64,000 nt of DNA from Apostichopus japonicus (GCF_037975245.1 NC_092583.1:7763264-7827263); one strand, 5' to 3'. Counted from the stretch's first letter, positions 1-13,405 are shown. Made by a program: numbers and translations. The notes: generated from the letters alone by a model not told the origin.

Positions 1-1332
1 CGTATCTTGCATGTAGGCCAATATTATATTATCACGTACGTACGTAATATAATTATTTGTCCATGTCCTCTCTAGAGCTTCGTAGAGTAGAACCGCTTTC
101 AGACCTAGGTATATACATGATAAGAAACATAAAGAAAAACTGTGTACGTAGTTGCGCATCTGTGGACACCTGCATTTTCAAATTCCACTGTTAGTGCAAT
201 TTGCACTGATAAATTTCGAGAACGGCATTACGGGATTGACAAGATTTTTTTGTTCTTGTTTGATGCATATAAAACCAGATGTTAAATCAAATGATATCTA
301 TGTATATATATGGTTTAAAGACTATTCATCACTATACATTATTTGTTATAAAGATTGATTTGACTGTGATGATAACAGAATACATACGATAAACAATACT
401 TTATCAAAGATATGTAGACTTGAGTAACATTACTACAAGTCCATGCCCCACTCTCTCCCCCCCCCCCCCCCCTGTCTACCCTTTGTTCTTCCTTCTTCGC
501 CTCATCCAAGTTCTTCCTTTTCTACTTTTGCTTCCAATACACTAAGACCTGTGTGAAGGTAAGAAAGTGTATTTTACTTTTTAACACTTACGGTAAAAGT
601 ATATTCAGTAGATACACGTAAAGCTATTTCAGCCATTATGTTGATGCTCTATTCCATATATATCCACATCTAGTACCGGTTTGTGCAGAACTCCGTGTAA
701 TAGATTTGGCGCCTTTGCACTGGCTACAGCTAGCTTCTTATTAAAGAATGAAAGAAAAATTATTTAAAGAAGTCACATCAAACATTTTACTTAACGAATT
801 GTTTACATTGTTAAACATAAGCTGTTGGTTTTCAGTGTAGCTTTACTAGAATGTTGACCACGTAAACCATTTTAATCCTGGAACCATCGATGTGTCCTTG
901 TCCATCTCATTTCTTTCACTTCAGCATTAGTTTCAAACTGTTCAATTATGCAATGTTTGATTGGCATTTCACAGCTTCTGATTTATATGACAGAGGGATG
1001 ACTTTTCTGTTTAAATGCACATGTGGTACCTTCGAATGTGAAGGGGTGCACGCTGCAAGACGGATTAAATTATAGTATCATTGTAGTGAACTGTCTATAC
1101 AACACACCATGATCATATTCCAGTCCTTATCAAACTTATTAATCCCTCCACATTACTCCTTTATCAAATCATTGAAGGAAATGTATATATTACTAACACA
1201 TGTTTGAGTCTTACCTCAATGGCTGATGGTAAAATAACAATGTCATTTGTATTGACACCAGACGTAAATTCCCTTGTTGAACCTTAAATGCAAGTAAGTC
1301 AGTTAGTTATTAGTATCAAAGGGTTCAATGAA
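1..1332. other. Non-coding stretch, no gene recognised
   Basis: Short frames here have no recognisable domain and no supported splice context. A poly(C) tract of about 15 bases lies near 459-473. I see nothing else that I can name. Confidence 0.6.
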
Positions 1333-4300
1333 GTACACTTCTGTAAGGTTAGTTAACGTTATTTTCTCTTATTTTTCTGTATTCTCTATCAACATAAAGA
1401 ACCGGGTAAGCCATTTTATCTCAAGTTGAAGACGTACAATTAAATTGCATAGGCAACAGTGTATATACAGACATTTACATGAAGTGGTCGAGTAAATTCT
1501 GCAAAAATGACAATCTTAAATGAAGTCAATGGACAGACAAACAGGGGAAACCCATGTGTCTACGAAAGCCCATAAGTGCCATTCGAAATATATTTTAATT
1601 CATTTCGAATACATTTTTAATTTGTTTCGTGCAAATTAATAATTCATTACAACGAATTAAAATTGGTTTCGAGAGACATTAATAACCAGTAAAAGATAAA
1701 AGGTGAACTTTCTATAACTGTAACGGGTGAAAAAATAGTAAACAAACGAATGGTAATAAAACTAGAATCGGAATTGATGTCACGTGAGTAAACTACAACG
1801 TCGGATATGCACTCACGTTTCCCAAAATGACATATATTGGATGAATATACATACTCTGGTGTCTCAAGCTGAGAGTATTGTTGTATGAAGTACACTTCTG
1901 TAACGTCAGGTTACGTTATTTTATATTCTTCTCCTGTTGGTTCTATAAAAGCCTCGGGTAACACTGTGTTCACATGGGATAGCGCGCCCTATATTAGATC
2001 AACGAACGCGTTATCAGCAAACGGGTTAACAAGAGCGGAAACGCTTCAGCAGAAGCTCAGCTAAGCTTCTATTTGAGAAATTTGTTTTGATAGGCAATAT
2101 TTCTGAGCAGCTTATATATTTGTTGTGCTAATTGATTAAGAAATACGCCAGTTAACGGTGTCAGTTCTGTTCCTCCCATCTCATTTTCCCCTTGCTTTAT
2201 GCCCCTTCTTAACAGACATAGTTTGTTACAATGTTAGAAAGTTGTAAACATTTATTTTAGAAAAAAAAGACATAAAGATAAATGTATTTCTTTTATCATT
2301 GAACTGAGCAATGATAAAATATTGACAGTAACAGTCTGTAATTACAGTTGGGAGCTTAATGTCTTAATGTCTCTTAGTTTCAAATGTAATGTACAAGCAA
2401 GTATCGTCATTTTACACTATATTTTAAGTCGTGCTGAGACATTCTTTTGTGACAAGGGAATTGTATAACATTTTAGATAACTCGGATACTATAGTACCAG
2501 TGTTTGATACTATTGTACTCTTTTCGCTTTGTCCATAATCTTCAATAATTTGACCAATAAGAGAACTGACGGAGTGAACAAAAAATTTTGTTTGAAGCAA
2601 ATTATCACAGTCTGAATCATTCTTTCTGGACATGTTAATGTTCAAAATATATTAATTTCTCTCATAACTTAGTTCTGCACTTTCCCCAATTAAATTATAT
2701 GTAGGATGAGCTTGGAGTCATTAGGTTGCGGGAGGGGTAAAGGCACATATGTTGTCCATCCTGGGGAGGAGCCTAACGGGAGCGATCCTTGGGTAGTAGG
2801 GATTAGATGCAAAGGGTGCTATCATCTTCGATATTCTAACTACGTCATTCTTGGTTCAAGGTTTTGTATTGTTTAGTACAAACCAATTTAAAAAATTCGG
2901 ACCGGGAAAGTCCCTCCTCCCCCCACCCTGCTCCTGTTAGGCTACATAGTAAAGTACATAAGGGATTCCGAGAAGGATAATATATACAATCTAATTTTTG
3001 AAGAAAAAGACAGGCATCAATCGTTAATAGTACCAGATATCACGAGATGCACAATACATGTTAAAGTGCCGTGTGCAATGTAACCTTGCGGGGTTTTTCT
3101 TATGACGAGCGCGTTATCCCATATGAACACAGTGTTTGATGCTTCATTTTAACTTGAATACCTACAGTCAAATTTAAGCAATAATTAAATATACAAACTA
3201 TAGTACATGAAGTAATATCACACTTGATGGAGTTTAATAGATGCTTCAGAAAGGAAAACGTCAAACTAAGTCAATGTACAGACAAACGGTGAAAAACTCT
3301 TCATGAAATGAAGAGATGCCCGTCTTTTGAATATCAAACTTGCGAAGTAATGAGTAAAATGTTTCGAATTATTTAATGAATAATTAACAGTACAATACTT
3401 ATTAAACAAGGCGCATATTTGAAAATAGAGTAACAAATTTGGTGCTTAACGACAGATGCATGAGTCAGCATACTCTCTTATTCAGATTGAACAGGGTTCG
3501 ACTCGTAACATAATCAGACTGCGTTTGGTTATAAAAGTCGTATCCACTTTAACATCAGTATAGTAAAACGAGTAATTAAATTGGAATGTCTCTTGTGTCA
3601 AGTGGACAGACGAAAATGACACTTTAGTCCAAATCCAATGTTTTGTTGTGATACACTCCACTGATGTGTTTCAATCGCCGTTAAACACAAAATAAACTTC
3701 TCGCTACTGTAGCGGGTGAGAACAAATTGTAAGCAAAGGAATTCTCTTAAAACTTACAATTGAATAAGAATGGTGTAAATAGCAAAAAGAGGGTCCATGA
3801 ATTATGGGTTCCCAAGCAATGATGCATACATCTCTGATAATTACTGATGTTATCACGTGAGTTCACTGCGACGACGGATATGCATCAACGTCACGCAATG
3901 CTTTGTATTGAATGAATGGCTGTTGAATGAATAGATAGTTAATGTAGCTGTAATCATAACAGTCTACTCTGATCTCGCATGTTGATTACGTTATAAAAGA
4001 GATTTGTTGTATGAAGTACACAGTAATGTTCTTAGTTTACGTTATCCTATTTTCCTATGTTTGTTCCCCATAAAAGAAAGTAAGATACTAAGATAAAAAT
4101 GTAGCAGAAGCTACATATACGGACTCGTACATGAAGTGAAGACACCGTCCGTGGACTTCGTGATGCCAACACAATAGTTATACATTAATTTAATGAACAT
4201 TCTAACGCTGAAAAGCTTTACATGAGATGAAAGTATTTTTAATATATTAATAAATATGAAACCTATTCAACCAACTTGCGAAAGTACAATGCATATGATT

Positions 4301-4968
4301 TTGTAACGGACTATACAATGTACAAGACAAATCAAACAGGGCGCAGGTGTACAAAGAAGTTAAAAATAATTTCAGACTCATAGGCTGCGGAAGACGGAAG
4401 ATTGAAAGGGGTGATGCGCATTATGGAAATTAAGGTTCCTTTATGTGCCACCACCTCTACGTAACGTCAGAATTTAACAGTCACTGAACACAAATACTGT
4501 GATCACTTCTTAACCAGTTGGTGCCCACAAGTCAAAATTCCTTGATATGGGCTTTAAACGTTTATTTGTGATCTTCTGATTACCCCAGGATGAACAGTAG
4601 TGATATAATAAATGTAACGGATACGCAAAGTTGTTAAACAAGAAAGAATTGCTCTTAACGTTACAGCTGTAACAGAAAGTTGGGCAAATTGGTAATGATT
4701 GGCAAATGGGTAGGAAATGGTGAGCAAATAGCTGACAACAGACAAAATCAGGTTCCAAACGATAATGTATACACATCTGATTGCAATTACAAATATCACC
4801 TATCTCTGGGTTCACGACAACGGTGTATATCCACCGATGTCACTTAATGCTTTGAAATATGGAGAGATGTTTGATATGACTATATTCATAACAGTATACT
4901 CTGATCCCGTATTAGTCCCGAGTAGCATAACAAGAAAAATTGTTGTAACATAACGAAATATACCCTCC
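1333..4968. repeat. Degenerate long tandem repeat, about three units
   Basis: Three strongly diverged units can be aligned by eye. Landmarks recur in the same order: GAAGTACAC followed by a TTACGTTAT-like motif (near 1333, 1886 and 4014), an ACATGAAGT motif (near 1479, 3207 and 4131), and a CACGTGAGT...CGGATATGCA block (near 1780, 3855 and a weaker match near 4806). Unit 2 is split by the TIR element at 1962-3134. No reading frame is kept between units, so they look non-coding. Confidence 0.5.
1962..3134. mobile_element. Non-autonomous TIR DNA transposon, about 1.17 kb
   Basis: The ends are inverted repeats of about 28 bp. The left end reads AACACTGTGTTCACATGGGA and the reverse complement of the right end reads AACACTGTGTTCATATGGGA, and the match continues as TAGCGCG/TAACGCG. 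Removing the element rejoins the degenerate tandem repeat: the flanks CGGGTA and TGATGCTTCATTTTA align with the uninterrupted unit near 1405 (CGGGTAAGCCATTTTA). No transposase is recognisable. A 73-residue minus-strand frame at 2424-2645 inside it has no known motif. Target-site duplication and superfamily are not resolved. Confidence 0.6.
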
Positions 4969-6093
4969 AAGAAAGTTCTATTACGTTAATACATTTTTTC
5001 CTACTTTATTTTGAAGACTTTCTGTTAATAATATGAAAAAAAAAATTACAGTTGGAAAACGCTTTAGTAAACTCGGTTACTTCATTTCATCTTAGTTGTA
5101 TAAGTCTTCGTTTTTGCTTTCTTTACGTATTCCTTAGCAATAACCGAAGGTAAGTTTATCATATACTGTATTCTTTATTCACAAAGCTCTTTGCGGGAGC
5201 TTCGATTACTGATATTTATTTTATAAAAGCCAAATTAGACTAGATTGAGCAGGATATTATTAATAATTAAAAGTCATAACGTTAGGGCATTTGCCACATT
5301 TCCGTCACAATACATTCATTGACAATGTCAGCGGTTATAAAGAGGATTTCTTTATAGCATGCAAACGGAAATCTGATACCACCTATCCTATTGTATACCA
5401 GACCTTGTAACAGTGTTTTAATGACTCGTTTGGGGAACAATTATGCCAAATCTGATCTATTTTCTACTTCGTTAATATGTTTACTTTCCATCTGGCTGTT
5501 GATGCGGGAGTAGCATAACAAGAAAAATTGTTGTAACATAACGAAATATACACTCAATGGAAGTTCTATTACGTTAATACATTTTCTCCTACTTTATTTT
5601 GAAGACTTTCTGTTAATAATATGAAAAAAAATTACAGTTGGAAAACGCTTTAGTAAACTCGGTTACTTCATTTCATCTTAGTTGTATAAGTCTTCGTTTT
5701 TGCTTTCTTTACGTATTCCTTAGCAATAACCGAAGGTAAGTTTATCATATACTGTATTCTTTATTCACAAAGCTCTTTGCGGGAGCTTCGATTACTGATA
5801 TTTATTTTATAAAAGCCAAATTAGACTAGATTGAGCAGGATATTATTAATAATTAAAAGTCATAACGTTAGGGCATTTGCCACATTTCCGTCACAATACA
5901 TTCATTGACAATGTCAGCGGTTATAAAGAGGATTTCTTTATAGCATGCAAACGGAAATCTGATACCACCTACCCTATTGTATACCAGACCTTGTAACAGT
6001 GTTTTAATGACTCGTTTGGGGAACAATTATGCCAAATCTGATCTATTTTCTACTTCGTTAATATGTTTACTTTCCATCTGGCTGTTGTTGCGG
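4920..6093. repeat. Recent tandem duplication, two units of about 588 bp
   Basis: Copy 1 (about 4920-5507) and copy 2 (about 5508-6093) are nearly identical. They differ by only a handful of substitutions and by length changes in homopolymer runs. No gene lies in the unit. The low divergence points to a young segmental duplication. Confidence 0.85.
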
Positions 6094-6204
6094 AAGTTTG
6101 GTCAATAAACCTCCAGCCCGTTGGAACGTCTACAAAACATTTTGCCTCCACATGGGCAGTTTCCATGCCTTATTTTTGCCAAAATTACTTTGCTTAAAAA
6201 TCTG

Positions 6205-6530
6205 TTTTATTGGCACGCTATAGCTAGGAAAGTTGTGTGAATACGTATTCGACCTGCAATGGTCGTAAATAGACCTCAGGCTTTAAACTGAACATGCATA
6301 GCTTCTTAACACCATTAGGCTCTTTGTGTAAACACTGTGTGGAAATATGTTCAGGTCTACAGTGTAGTTAATCATACAGCGTTCACACAAAGACCCTCAT
6401 ACCAGAAGAAAATATGTGGCAGGCGTTGCAGACTAATTGGTAAAAAGAGGTCATTTTACGACCAAGGCAAGTCGATTACGTAATCTCAAGAAACTTTTCG
6501 ATGATAGCTTGCTGTAGTTAGGGGTCTATA
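6205..6530. mobile_element. MITE-like long inverted repeat, about 320 bp
   Basis: The arms meet as an imperfect hairpin. ATGGTCGTAAATAGACCTC near 6258 matches the reverse complement of GAGGTCATTTTACGACCAA near 6448, and the similarity continues outward through TACGTATTCGAC / GTCGATTACGTAAT to GCTATAGC / GATAGCTTGC. There is no open frame. This form is typical of a small non-autonomous DNA transposon, but the exact ends and target-site duplication are unclear. Confidence 0.5.
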
Positions 6531-7220
6531 CAGCATACCTTTAAGTTAAATAGGAAATTATGGGATGATGGATTCGAGCTACAATGGTGATATTATTATC
6601 TTTGCTTTTATTATTATTATCATTATTTTGGGAGATGGGCACCATGAATGAATGTAAGTTGTATACGAGGACTCACAGACGAAAGTTAGCAGGGTAACAT
6701 AGAAATAATATACGAATTTGCAAGCGAATAATATACTCTGATTTTTTTTGCTTATATTTGTTACTATCTATACTTAAACCTTTTTTTCTAATTAGTAGAA
6801 TCACTGTTTCCAACAAAGTGAAACATCTACTGACTTATTTTGTTTGTCCTTCCCCACTCATTCTCACATCCTGATCCTCCGACATCGCACTCTCTTTTAG
6901 TGTTAGTTGAGCATTAATGTTCGTAATCAGTGCAACTTTTGTTTTATATCTTTCACTTTAGATTATTAGATGTGACTGACCATACAGCCTGCTTGACTCT
7001 GAACTACAATTGCTAGTGCATACATCATCGAATCGGAACTTGAATTTAACTTTCAATTATCGAGATTATTATGATATAGTTATATAGTATAGAAATAGTA
7101 CATGGCCAAGATATTGTGAATTAAATGGGATAAGGAGGTAAGGGTGACGGTGGAGGAGGAGATAGTAATGGTTATAGGGTTAAATGTAAATATGAAACGG
7201 GTGTAATTGTTATGAGAGGT
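6531..7220. other. Non-coding stretch, no gene recognised
   Basis: AT-rich sequence with a short TTA/TTATTA-type run near 6593-6626. No supported exon or RNA gene is visible. Confidence 0.5.
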
Positions 7221-7221
7221 A

Positions 7222-7650
7222 CGAAGATTAAGATTAAGATTGAGATTGAGACTAAGATTGAGATTGAGATTGTGATTTAGATTGAGATTGAGATTGATAT
7301 TGAGATTGAGATTTAGATTTAGATTTAGATTTAGATTGATATTGAGATTGAGATTGAGATTTAGATTTAGATTTAGATTTAGATTGAGATTGAGAATGAA
7401 ATTGAGATTGAGACTGAGGTTGAAATTGACATTGAGATTGAGATTAAGATTGAGATTGAGATTTGATATTGAGATTGAGATTTAGATTTAGATTTAGATT
7501 GAGATTGAGATTGAGATCAAGATTGAGATTGAGATTGAGATTGAGATTGAGGTTGAAATTGACATTGGTATTGAGATTAATATTGAGATTTAGATTGAGA
7601 TTTAGATTTAGATTTAGATTTAGATTGAGATTGAGATTGAGATTGAGAAT
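7222..7650. repeat. Hexamer satellite (GATTGA/GATTTA)n
   Basis: About 430 bp of near-perfect 6-bp repeats. Blocks of ATTGAG alternate with blocks of ATTTAG, a two-variant pattern consistent with slippage and local homogenisation. Translated frames give only low-complexity LR/FR runs. Confidence 0.95.
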
Positions 7651-7884
7651 GATTAATGGTTAATGGTTAATGGTTATAATGGTTATAATGGTTATAATGG
7701 TTACTGATTACTGATTACTGGTTATTGATTATAGGTTACTGGTTACTGGTTGATGGTTGATTGTCGATGGTTACTGATTACTGATTACTCATAACTGATT
7801 ACTGATAACTGATTACTGATTAGTGATTAGTGGTCAATGATTACTAATTACTGATTACTGATCAATGATTAATGATTTAGGATT
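7645..7884. repeat. TTAATGG/TTACTGA satellite, left block
   Basis: Short units of 6 to 9 bases built on TTAATGG, TTATAATGG and ATTACTG. The same family resumes at 9329 after the TIR element, so the two blocks were one array before the insertion. Confidence 0.85.
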
Positions 7885-8071
7885 AAAGAGGTTATGAAGT
7901 GGTGGGTTTTCATATCTTGGAATAGTTTATCTACATTACTACAACACCATTCATGCACAACTTTCCGTAAATGCGACTTCAAACGCCAGAAATTCGCTGT
8001 CAAAGTATTCCCAAGAGACCTCTCGAGCTGCCACTCGTAAAAAAATTCAAAGCTGCCCACCGCAGTTCATC

Positions 8072-8079
8072 TGACGTCA
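8072..8079. promoter_or_regulatory. CRE-like palindrome TGACGTCA
   Basis: A perfect full CRE/ATF consensus lies 187 bp inside the left end of the TIR element and about 100 bp upstream of the acidic coding remnant. Promoter function is inferred from the motif only. Confidence 0.35.
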
Positions 8080-9146
8080 TCAAAGGAACCATTTCAGCTA
8101 GAGCCGACTCCCCGCTGTTTACCGATACGGCGTTGTACAGTTTACTACATGTAACCACAACACTCTTCTCATCAATTGAAAATGTCTTCTCCCGAATCTT
8201 CAGATTCCGAGGAAAGGGACTTCACCTTTCAGGACATTCGTAAGCTTTGACAAAAATTTTCTTGAGGAAGAAGAGGAGGAAATAGTTTACGAGGGTGATG
8301 AAGATATCGGTGTTTTTCCCTATCAATTGAGCCCCTTGCAGAAGAATTGTAAAACGATCCCGATGGCCGAGACGCGTCGCTGCCGATCGAAGTACACGAG
8401 CAGAACGGTTGGACTATCCTGAACCGAAACTGGTCGGTTGAGCATAAACAGACCCACCATTATTAAGACCATCATATGAATAAATTATCTCGAATGTCAA
8501 TGATCCTGCTACTTAACTACGTAGCGAAGCTTGTAGAATTTTGCCACTTACAATGCAAGAAAGATGTGACATTCTGTACAGTGCAAGTGCAACCCTATAG
8601 TATACTAGTAGTGGTAACATGGGTTCTAGACCTAAAACCTATACGTTGTATAACTGGCTAGCCCGTGTAATTGTATCATCCAACTGTTACGTAAAATCAT
8701 AACACTACGCCAGTTTTACCCCCAAAAAAACTTTCTGATTTAGTATTAATTGTTCTAAATCCAACTGGCTTTAAGTTTTTTGCAAAATTTTAGGTAACCA
8801 ATAAAATAAATCGTCATTTACTGCATCAAGGTGGCCTAGGCTATGGTCAAGTAATTTGGCAATAGTATAGGCCTACAGGCACTAGTAACATTGTGTATGT
8901 GTAGTGTTTTGAACGAGTCGTGTTCAAATTCTTCGATTTCTGTCATCTTTTGGAAAAGCGTGGAGCAACCTGCAACCACATATCGGCTCGGCATATTTAA
9001 CAGTTACGAGATAAATTTACTTAAAAACAAAACTCCAAACACCGAATCTCAAATACTACGGAGCACTGCAACAGTGTAATGTTGTGTGTTTTCAGACGTT
9101 TAAGAAAGTAAACGTAGCGTCCCGGAAGTGAGCTGAGCACCTCGAC

Positions 9147-9154
9147 TGACGTCA
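9147..9154. promoter_or_regulatory. CRE-like palindrome TGACGTCA
   Basis: The second perfect CRE consensus, 174 bp inside the right end of the same element, roughly mirroring the left copy. Confidence 0.35.
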
Positions 9155-9328
9155 CGCAGCATTACCGTAAATAAAATCGTTCATTCCTCGAGGATGTAAG
9201 CTTCGTGTGACCATAAAGCTATGTCGGTAATAGCTCCATGGTTTGAAACAAATTGGATATCATTGGAAAGCTACGAGTGTACAAAATACGATGATAAAGA
9301 AAAAAAAAACCCATTTCATAACCTCTTT

Positions 9329-9640
9329 CATGATTAATAATTAGTGATTAATGATTAATGATTACTGATTAATGGTTAATGGTTAATGATTAATGATTAC
9401 TAATTACTGATTATTGATTAATGATTACCGATTAATGATTAATGTTTAATGTTTAATGATTAATGATTGATGATTGATAATTGATGATTGATGATTGACG
9501 ATTGACGATTGACGATTGATGATTACTGATTACTGATTAATGTTTAATGATTAATGATTAGTGATTAGTGATTACTGATTGATGATTGATGATTGATGAT
9601 TAATGATTAAATGGTTATTGGTTAATGATTAATGATTTTT
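9329..9640. repeat. TTAATGA/TTACTGA satellite, right block
   Basis: A continuation of the satellite at 7645-7884, with ATTAATG, ATTACTG and ATTGATG variants. A homogenised ATTGACG patch lies near 9495-9515. Confidence 0.85.
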
Positions 9641-10259
9641 AAATTTTTACCGTAGTTATTTGTGTAATTTCATTAGTCTAATAAACTAGGCATCATAAAT
9701 AACAATTAATGTCTTCTTTTGTTCTTATAAACTTTTCTTTTGGATACAAGAAATTGCAAAAACTTGGTATTCCAAACGTCTGGCACATTATAAACTTAGG
9801 GTAGGGGGAACGAGTTTTGCTAGAGGAGGGGAGCATCCGTCAGCGTAATAGTTTGCACCGAACAATGTGAAATGTGCCTATAGCATATAGCATAAGTGGA
9901 TATATTCCTTCAAAATGTGGACATATTCCTTTAAAATGTGGACTCCAAACATCACGAAACTGAAGATCCGAAGAGCTATTAATGATACGCAAGATTGTTA
10001 ATTATTAATGATACACACTATTGCTTAAGTCGTAAGAAGGATTCGTGTTCCGTCGTTCTGTGACATGGTACATGGGTAAGTACAAATTAATTTACTTTAC
10101 TGTTAGAGTGTACATCAACTTATATATTTTATGTTGACTTGTAAAATGTTAGTTTGCTTTCCTTTTCTTCTCTTCATAATTCTGTATTTATTGATTTCTT
10201 GTAGCTTTTTATAGTGAAAAGTAAAAAAAAACGGAAGAAATTAACTTACGTTTTAGGGC

Positions 10260-10640
10260 CAAAGGCTATGGTAATTATGAATGATCTGCAGAACAGGGTA
10301 GATATTAATGATGTAGTCTGGGGTAAACATTAAAGATACTCATACAGAGGTAAAAATGAAACACACATTTCCTGTAATTATTGATGATACATATGCTAGA
10401 GTAAACATTATCGTTTCAGTATGGGGTAAATATTGATGATAAACGGACTAGGGAAAATATTAATGATATAGTCCAAGGTAAAAAGTTATGCAACTTTTAC
10501 CGAAGTAAATATTGGAGAAATATTGACTGTCAATTTTAATTGATATGCAGGATAGGCAAAATTTAGGATAAATAACTGAGATGAACATTTATGTTACGCA
10601 GCCTTGAGTGAATATTAATAATGCACAAGTTGGATTAATA
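10260..10640. repeat. Degenerate minisatellite, about 36-40 bp period
   Basis: Loose repeats of a GGGTAAATATTAATGATATA-like unit (for example near 10290, 10320, 10420, 10445 and 10500) with heavy divergence. It is non-coding. Confidence 0.45.
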
Positions 10641-11880
10641 TCACTTATAAAAAGCTACAAGTTTATATAACAATGATAAAATAATTACAAATAATTAATG
10701 TAGACGATGCACCCCAATGGAAACCGTTTCAAAATTTAATTTAGCTTTTTTTTTTTTAAATTTAGCAATTAAGATCATAACTACTTGAATTGTCAGTATT
10801 TGAGATCTCTGAGCTAATTAGATTCTTGGCGATATCTGAAATAATTATTCAAAATATCTCAACTAAACGTCCACAACTCTTTAAATTAATTCCAGATATC
10901 TGAAACTGAGTTATCAGCTTGCACATAATTTATAGGCATGCAACCCTTGTGTTTTAGAATTTATTTAGAAATTATACTTTACCAAAGGGATTTTCCATAA
11001 ATATTTGTCATATATGCCAAGAGAAAATTTAAATTCCTAAAGAAAAGCGCATGATGGAATTCAGAATAACAACTTCAACAACATGGTGATTTCAAATGGA
11101 GCTGTTCTAGAAACTGCGATACTAATAGGTACACGATATTTAAAATGGGTGTGGGACATGGTTCAGTATTAACAATCAGTGTGGGAAGATTTGTACCAAT
11201 ACTCCAGGTCTCTTTCCCTTTTCAGCCTCATTAAAAAAATCAGAGTATTTATGAACACATCTTTCTTCTTAGACCTAATTATAGACCGACTTTAAAGCCT
11301 AAATACGACTCGGGATGCACTGTTCGCTTTTTAAATGTCAGGGATAATTTATCTGGGGGAGGACTCGAAGCACCTTACATGGGTCACCGAACACAGTGCC
11401 TAGAACCTCCTTCTTGACATAATTCACTTCTGACATTCCATAAAGTTTCATATTCTTTCTTAAATCACTCTGGATAAATTTTGAAATCAAGTGTACGCCA
11501 ATGGTATAAACAGGGAGCTGCTACAGGAGTTGTGGCTCCCTGATATAAAGCACCCTAACTTGGTAGTTTTTGAGTTTAGTTCAGTACAAACAATAATCTT
11601 CTCTTGATCTTTTCGTTTTCCCATCACTTTTTCTTCAAACCTAACACAAAGTATCTATGAGCACAACCTCTCAATTAGAGCTTCTTATATAGACATAATT
11701 CATAGTCTAAATATGCCCCCGCAAAGCACATGGTTCTAATGTACCGCAGTGAATCTTTGCTTTGAACCAATTGATGGGTTATACACTGTCTTGTTCGACT
11801 TTGCCTGTCCGTCAGTTTACTACGTATCCATGTACCGCGTATAGTTTGATTGTGTGTATATCTTCATATACCTAGCTGTT
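10641..11880. other. Non-coding stretch, no gene recognised
   Basis: AT-rich DNA with many stops in all frames. I see no supported exon, RNA gene or defined repeat. Confidence 0.5.
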
Positions 11881-12335
11881 GTTACCACACCACAATTAGA
11901 GTAGTATACATCCGCTCGAAAAGTTGACCATTGTCGGAAAATGGAACTAAAATTACTTAATGTAAAGCTTGCTTTCAAGCATATTATCAGTTACCATCAT
12001 TGTTTTTCTGCCTTACGTGAAAGAGCATAATTTAAAGCACAGATTGTGTGAAAATAGGGAGGATTGAAGGTAACATAAACCATCTTTAGAAATTCTTTGG
12101 TTTAATGTTGATATTACTCCGAGCAAGCAGATGGAAGAGTTGGGGTTTAGTATGCCAAACTTGCTCCTCCTCTAGCTCAAAATCTAAACAGTTAAGATAA
12201 GTACCATTACAGGCCAATATCTCAGCTATCGTGCATGTGGTTGGTAGGATATCCCAGTTGAAAACTTCTGTCAATGCTTTGGCGAGTTTTGAAAGTGACG
12301 AGTTTCGTATGTAAGTCAATGGAACAATTCATTGT
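11880..12335. repeat. Dispersed repeat, copy A (about 450 bp)
   Basis: This aligns with a second copy at 20565-20940. Shared landmarks in order are CATCCGCTCGAAA, a TTTAAAG...GTGTG block, GAGGATTGAAGGTA, TGTTGATATTACTCCGAGC, GCAGATGGAAG, and GAAAGTGACGAGTTT near the end. A 77-residue minus-strand frame at 12086-12319 lies inside it but is not conserved as a frame in copy B, so I do not call it a gene. Confidence 0.6.
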
Positions 12336-13180
12336 TGTGCAACATTTGTTGATCAAAGTCACTGGTTTATGAAGGTTGTACACAAGAACTGCTGCGACAA
12401 TCGTTGCCTTACGCTATTTGGTGATTGTATGAATTCATTGTAAAATATGTACGCTATGCAGTCATCACATGATTAATCTAATGTGGCGTTTTTAACCATA
12501 CATTGCAAGCATTGCATGAACCCGGTAAATCCGGTGTTTGATAGAACTAAAGGTAATGACGCTCAGTCCAAATATCAAAGTTCAAAAACAGAAGCCACAC
12601 CTAACTATGCCATTGATACAGACAAATAGTCAAAACAGCACAAAAAGCAACTACGCTAACTAAAGCTACTCCAGCAGGAACTTACGAAGAGGTTGACGAA
12701 AGTAGGCGACATCAAATGAGGCTGTGACGTCACACCTACAAATGACAAATTAATTTAATATTGAGGCTACTAACAGAGCAGAGTACAACAAGCTTAATGT
12801 GAACTAAGGGAGCAATTCATATGATTCACTAAACAGGAATTTCTCAACCTGTAATCATCGATGCTAATAAATATTCACAAAACAGTAAATCAGTAGGCTG
12901 AGTTGCTACGATAAGCTGAACCGACAAGTTCAGATCAGTGAGAGTGGGGAAGTTAACAAGAATAACTGCAACATATTGAATCGCTCATGAACAATATGAA
13001 TTTGAATCACTAAAGTATTAATACTGCCAAAGTACCAACTCTTCAAGCGATTTGTAAATATATCTTGTGTCCCAGCAAACGACATCGAGTTACATACTAA
13101 TGTTAAACGTATAAAAGTACATTGTGTTTAGCTATCCAATAAGGCAGTGCTCACTTATTTCGATAGGAATAGTACGCGTA
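12336..13180. other. Non-coding stretch, no gene recognised
   Basis: No exon, RNA gene or clear repeat is visible between the dispersed repeat and the long TA microsatellite. Confidence 0.5.
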
Positions 13181-13183
13181 TAA

Positions 13184-13405
<222 letters not shown>

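Larger units (their letters stand above)
7885..9328. mobile_element. TIR DNA element of about 1.44 kb inside a TTAATG satellite
   Basis: The ends are AAAGAGGTTATGAA (7885) and its inverted partner TTCATAACCTCTTT (9315-9328). Both flanks are the same simple satellite, which fits insertion into an array. On the plus strand, from about 8180, a serine- and glutamate-rich start (MSSPESSDSEERDF) is followed in a shifted frame by an acidic run with EEEEEEIVYEGDEDIGVF. This looks like the N-terminus of a decayed gene carried by the element, but I do not recognise the family. Perfect TGACGTCA sites lie at 8072-8079 and 9147-9154, at similar distances from the two ends. Confidence 0.55.

Noticed and set aside
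7282-7663. Arginine/leucine/phenylalanine-rich frames
   Set aside because: They are translations of the 6-bp satellite.
12086-12319. 77-residue minus-strand frame
   Set aside because: It lies in a dispersed repeat, and the frame is not kept in the second copy at 20742-20940.
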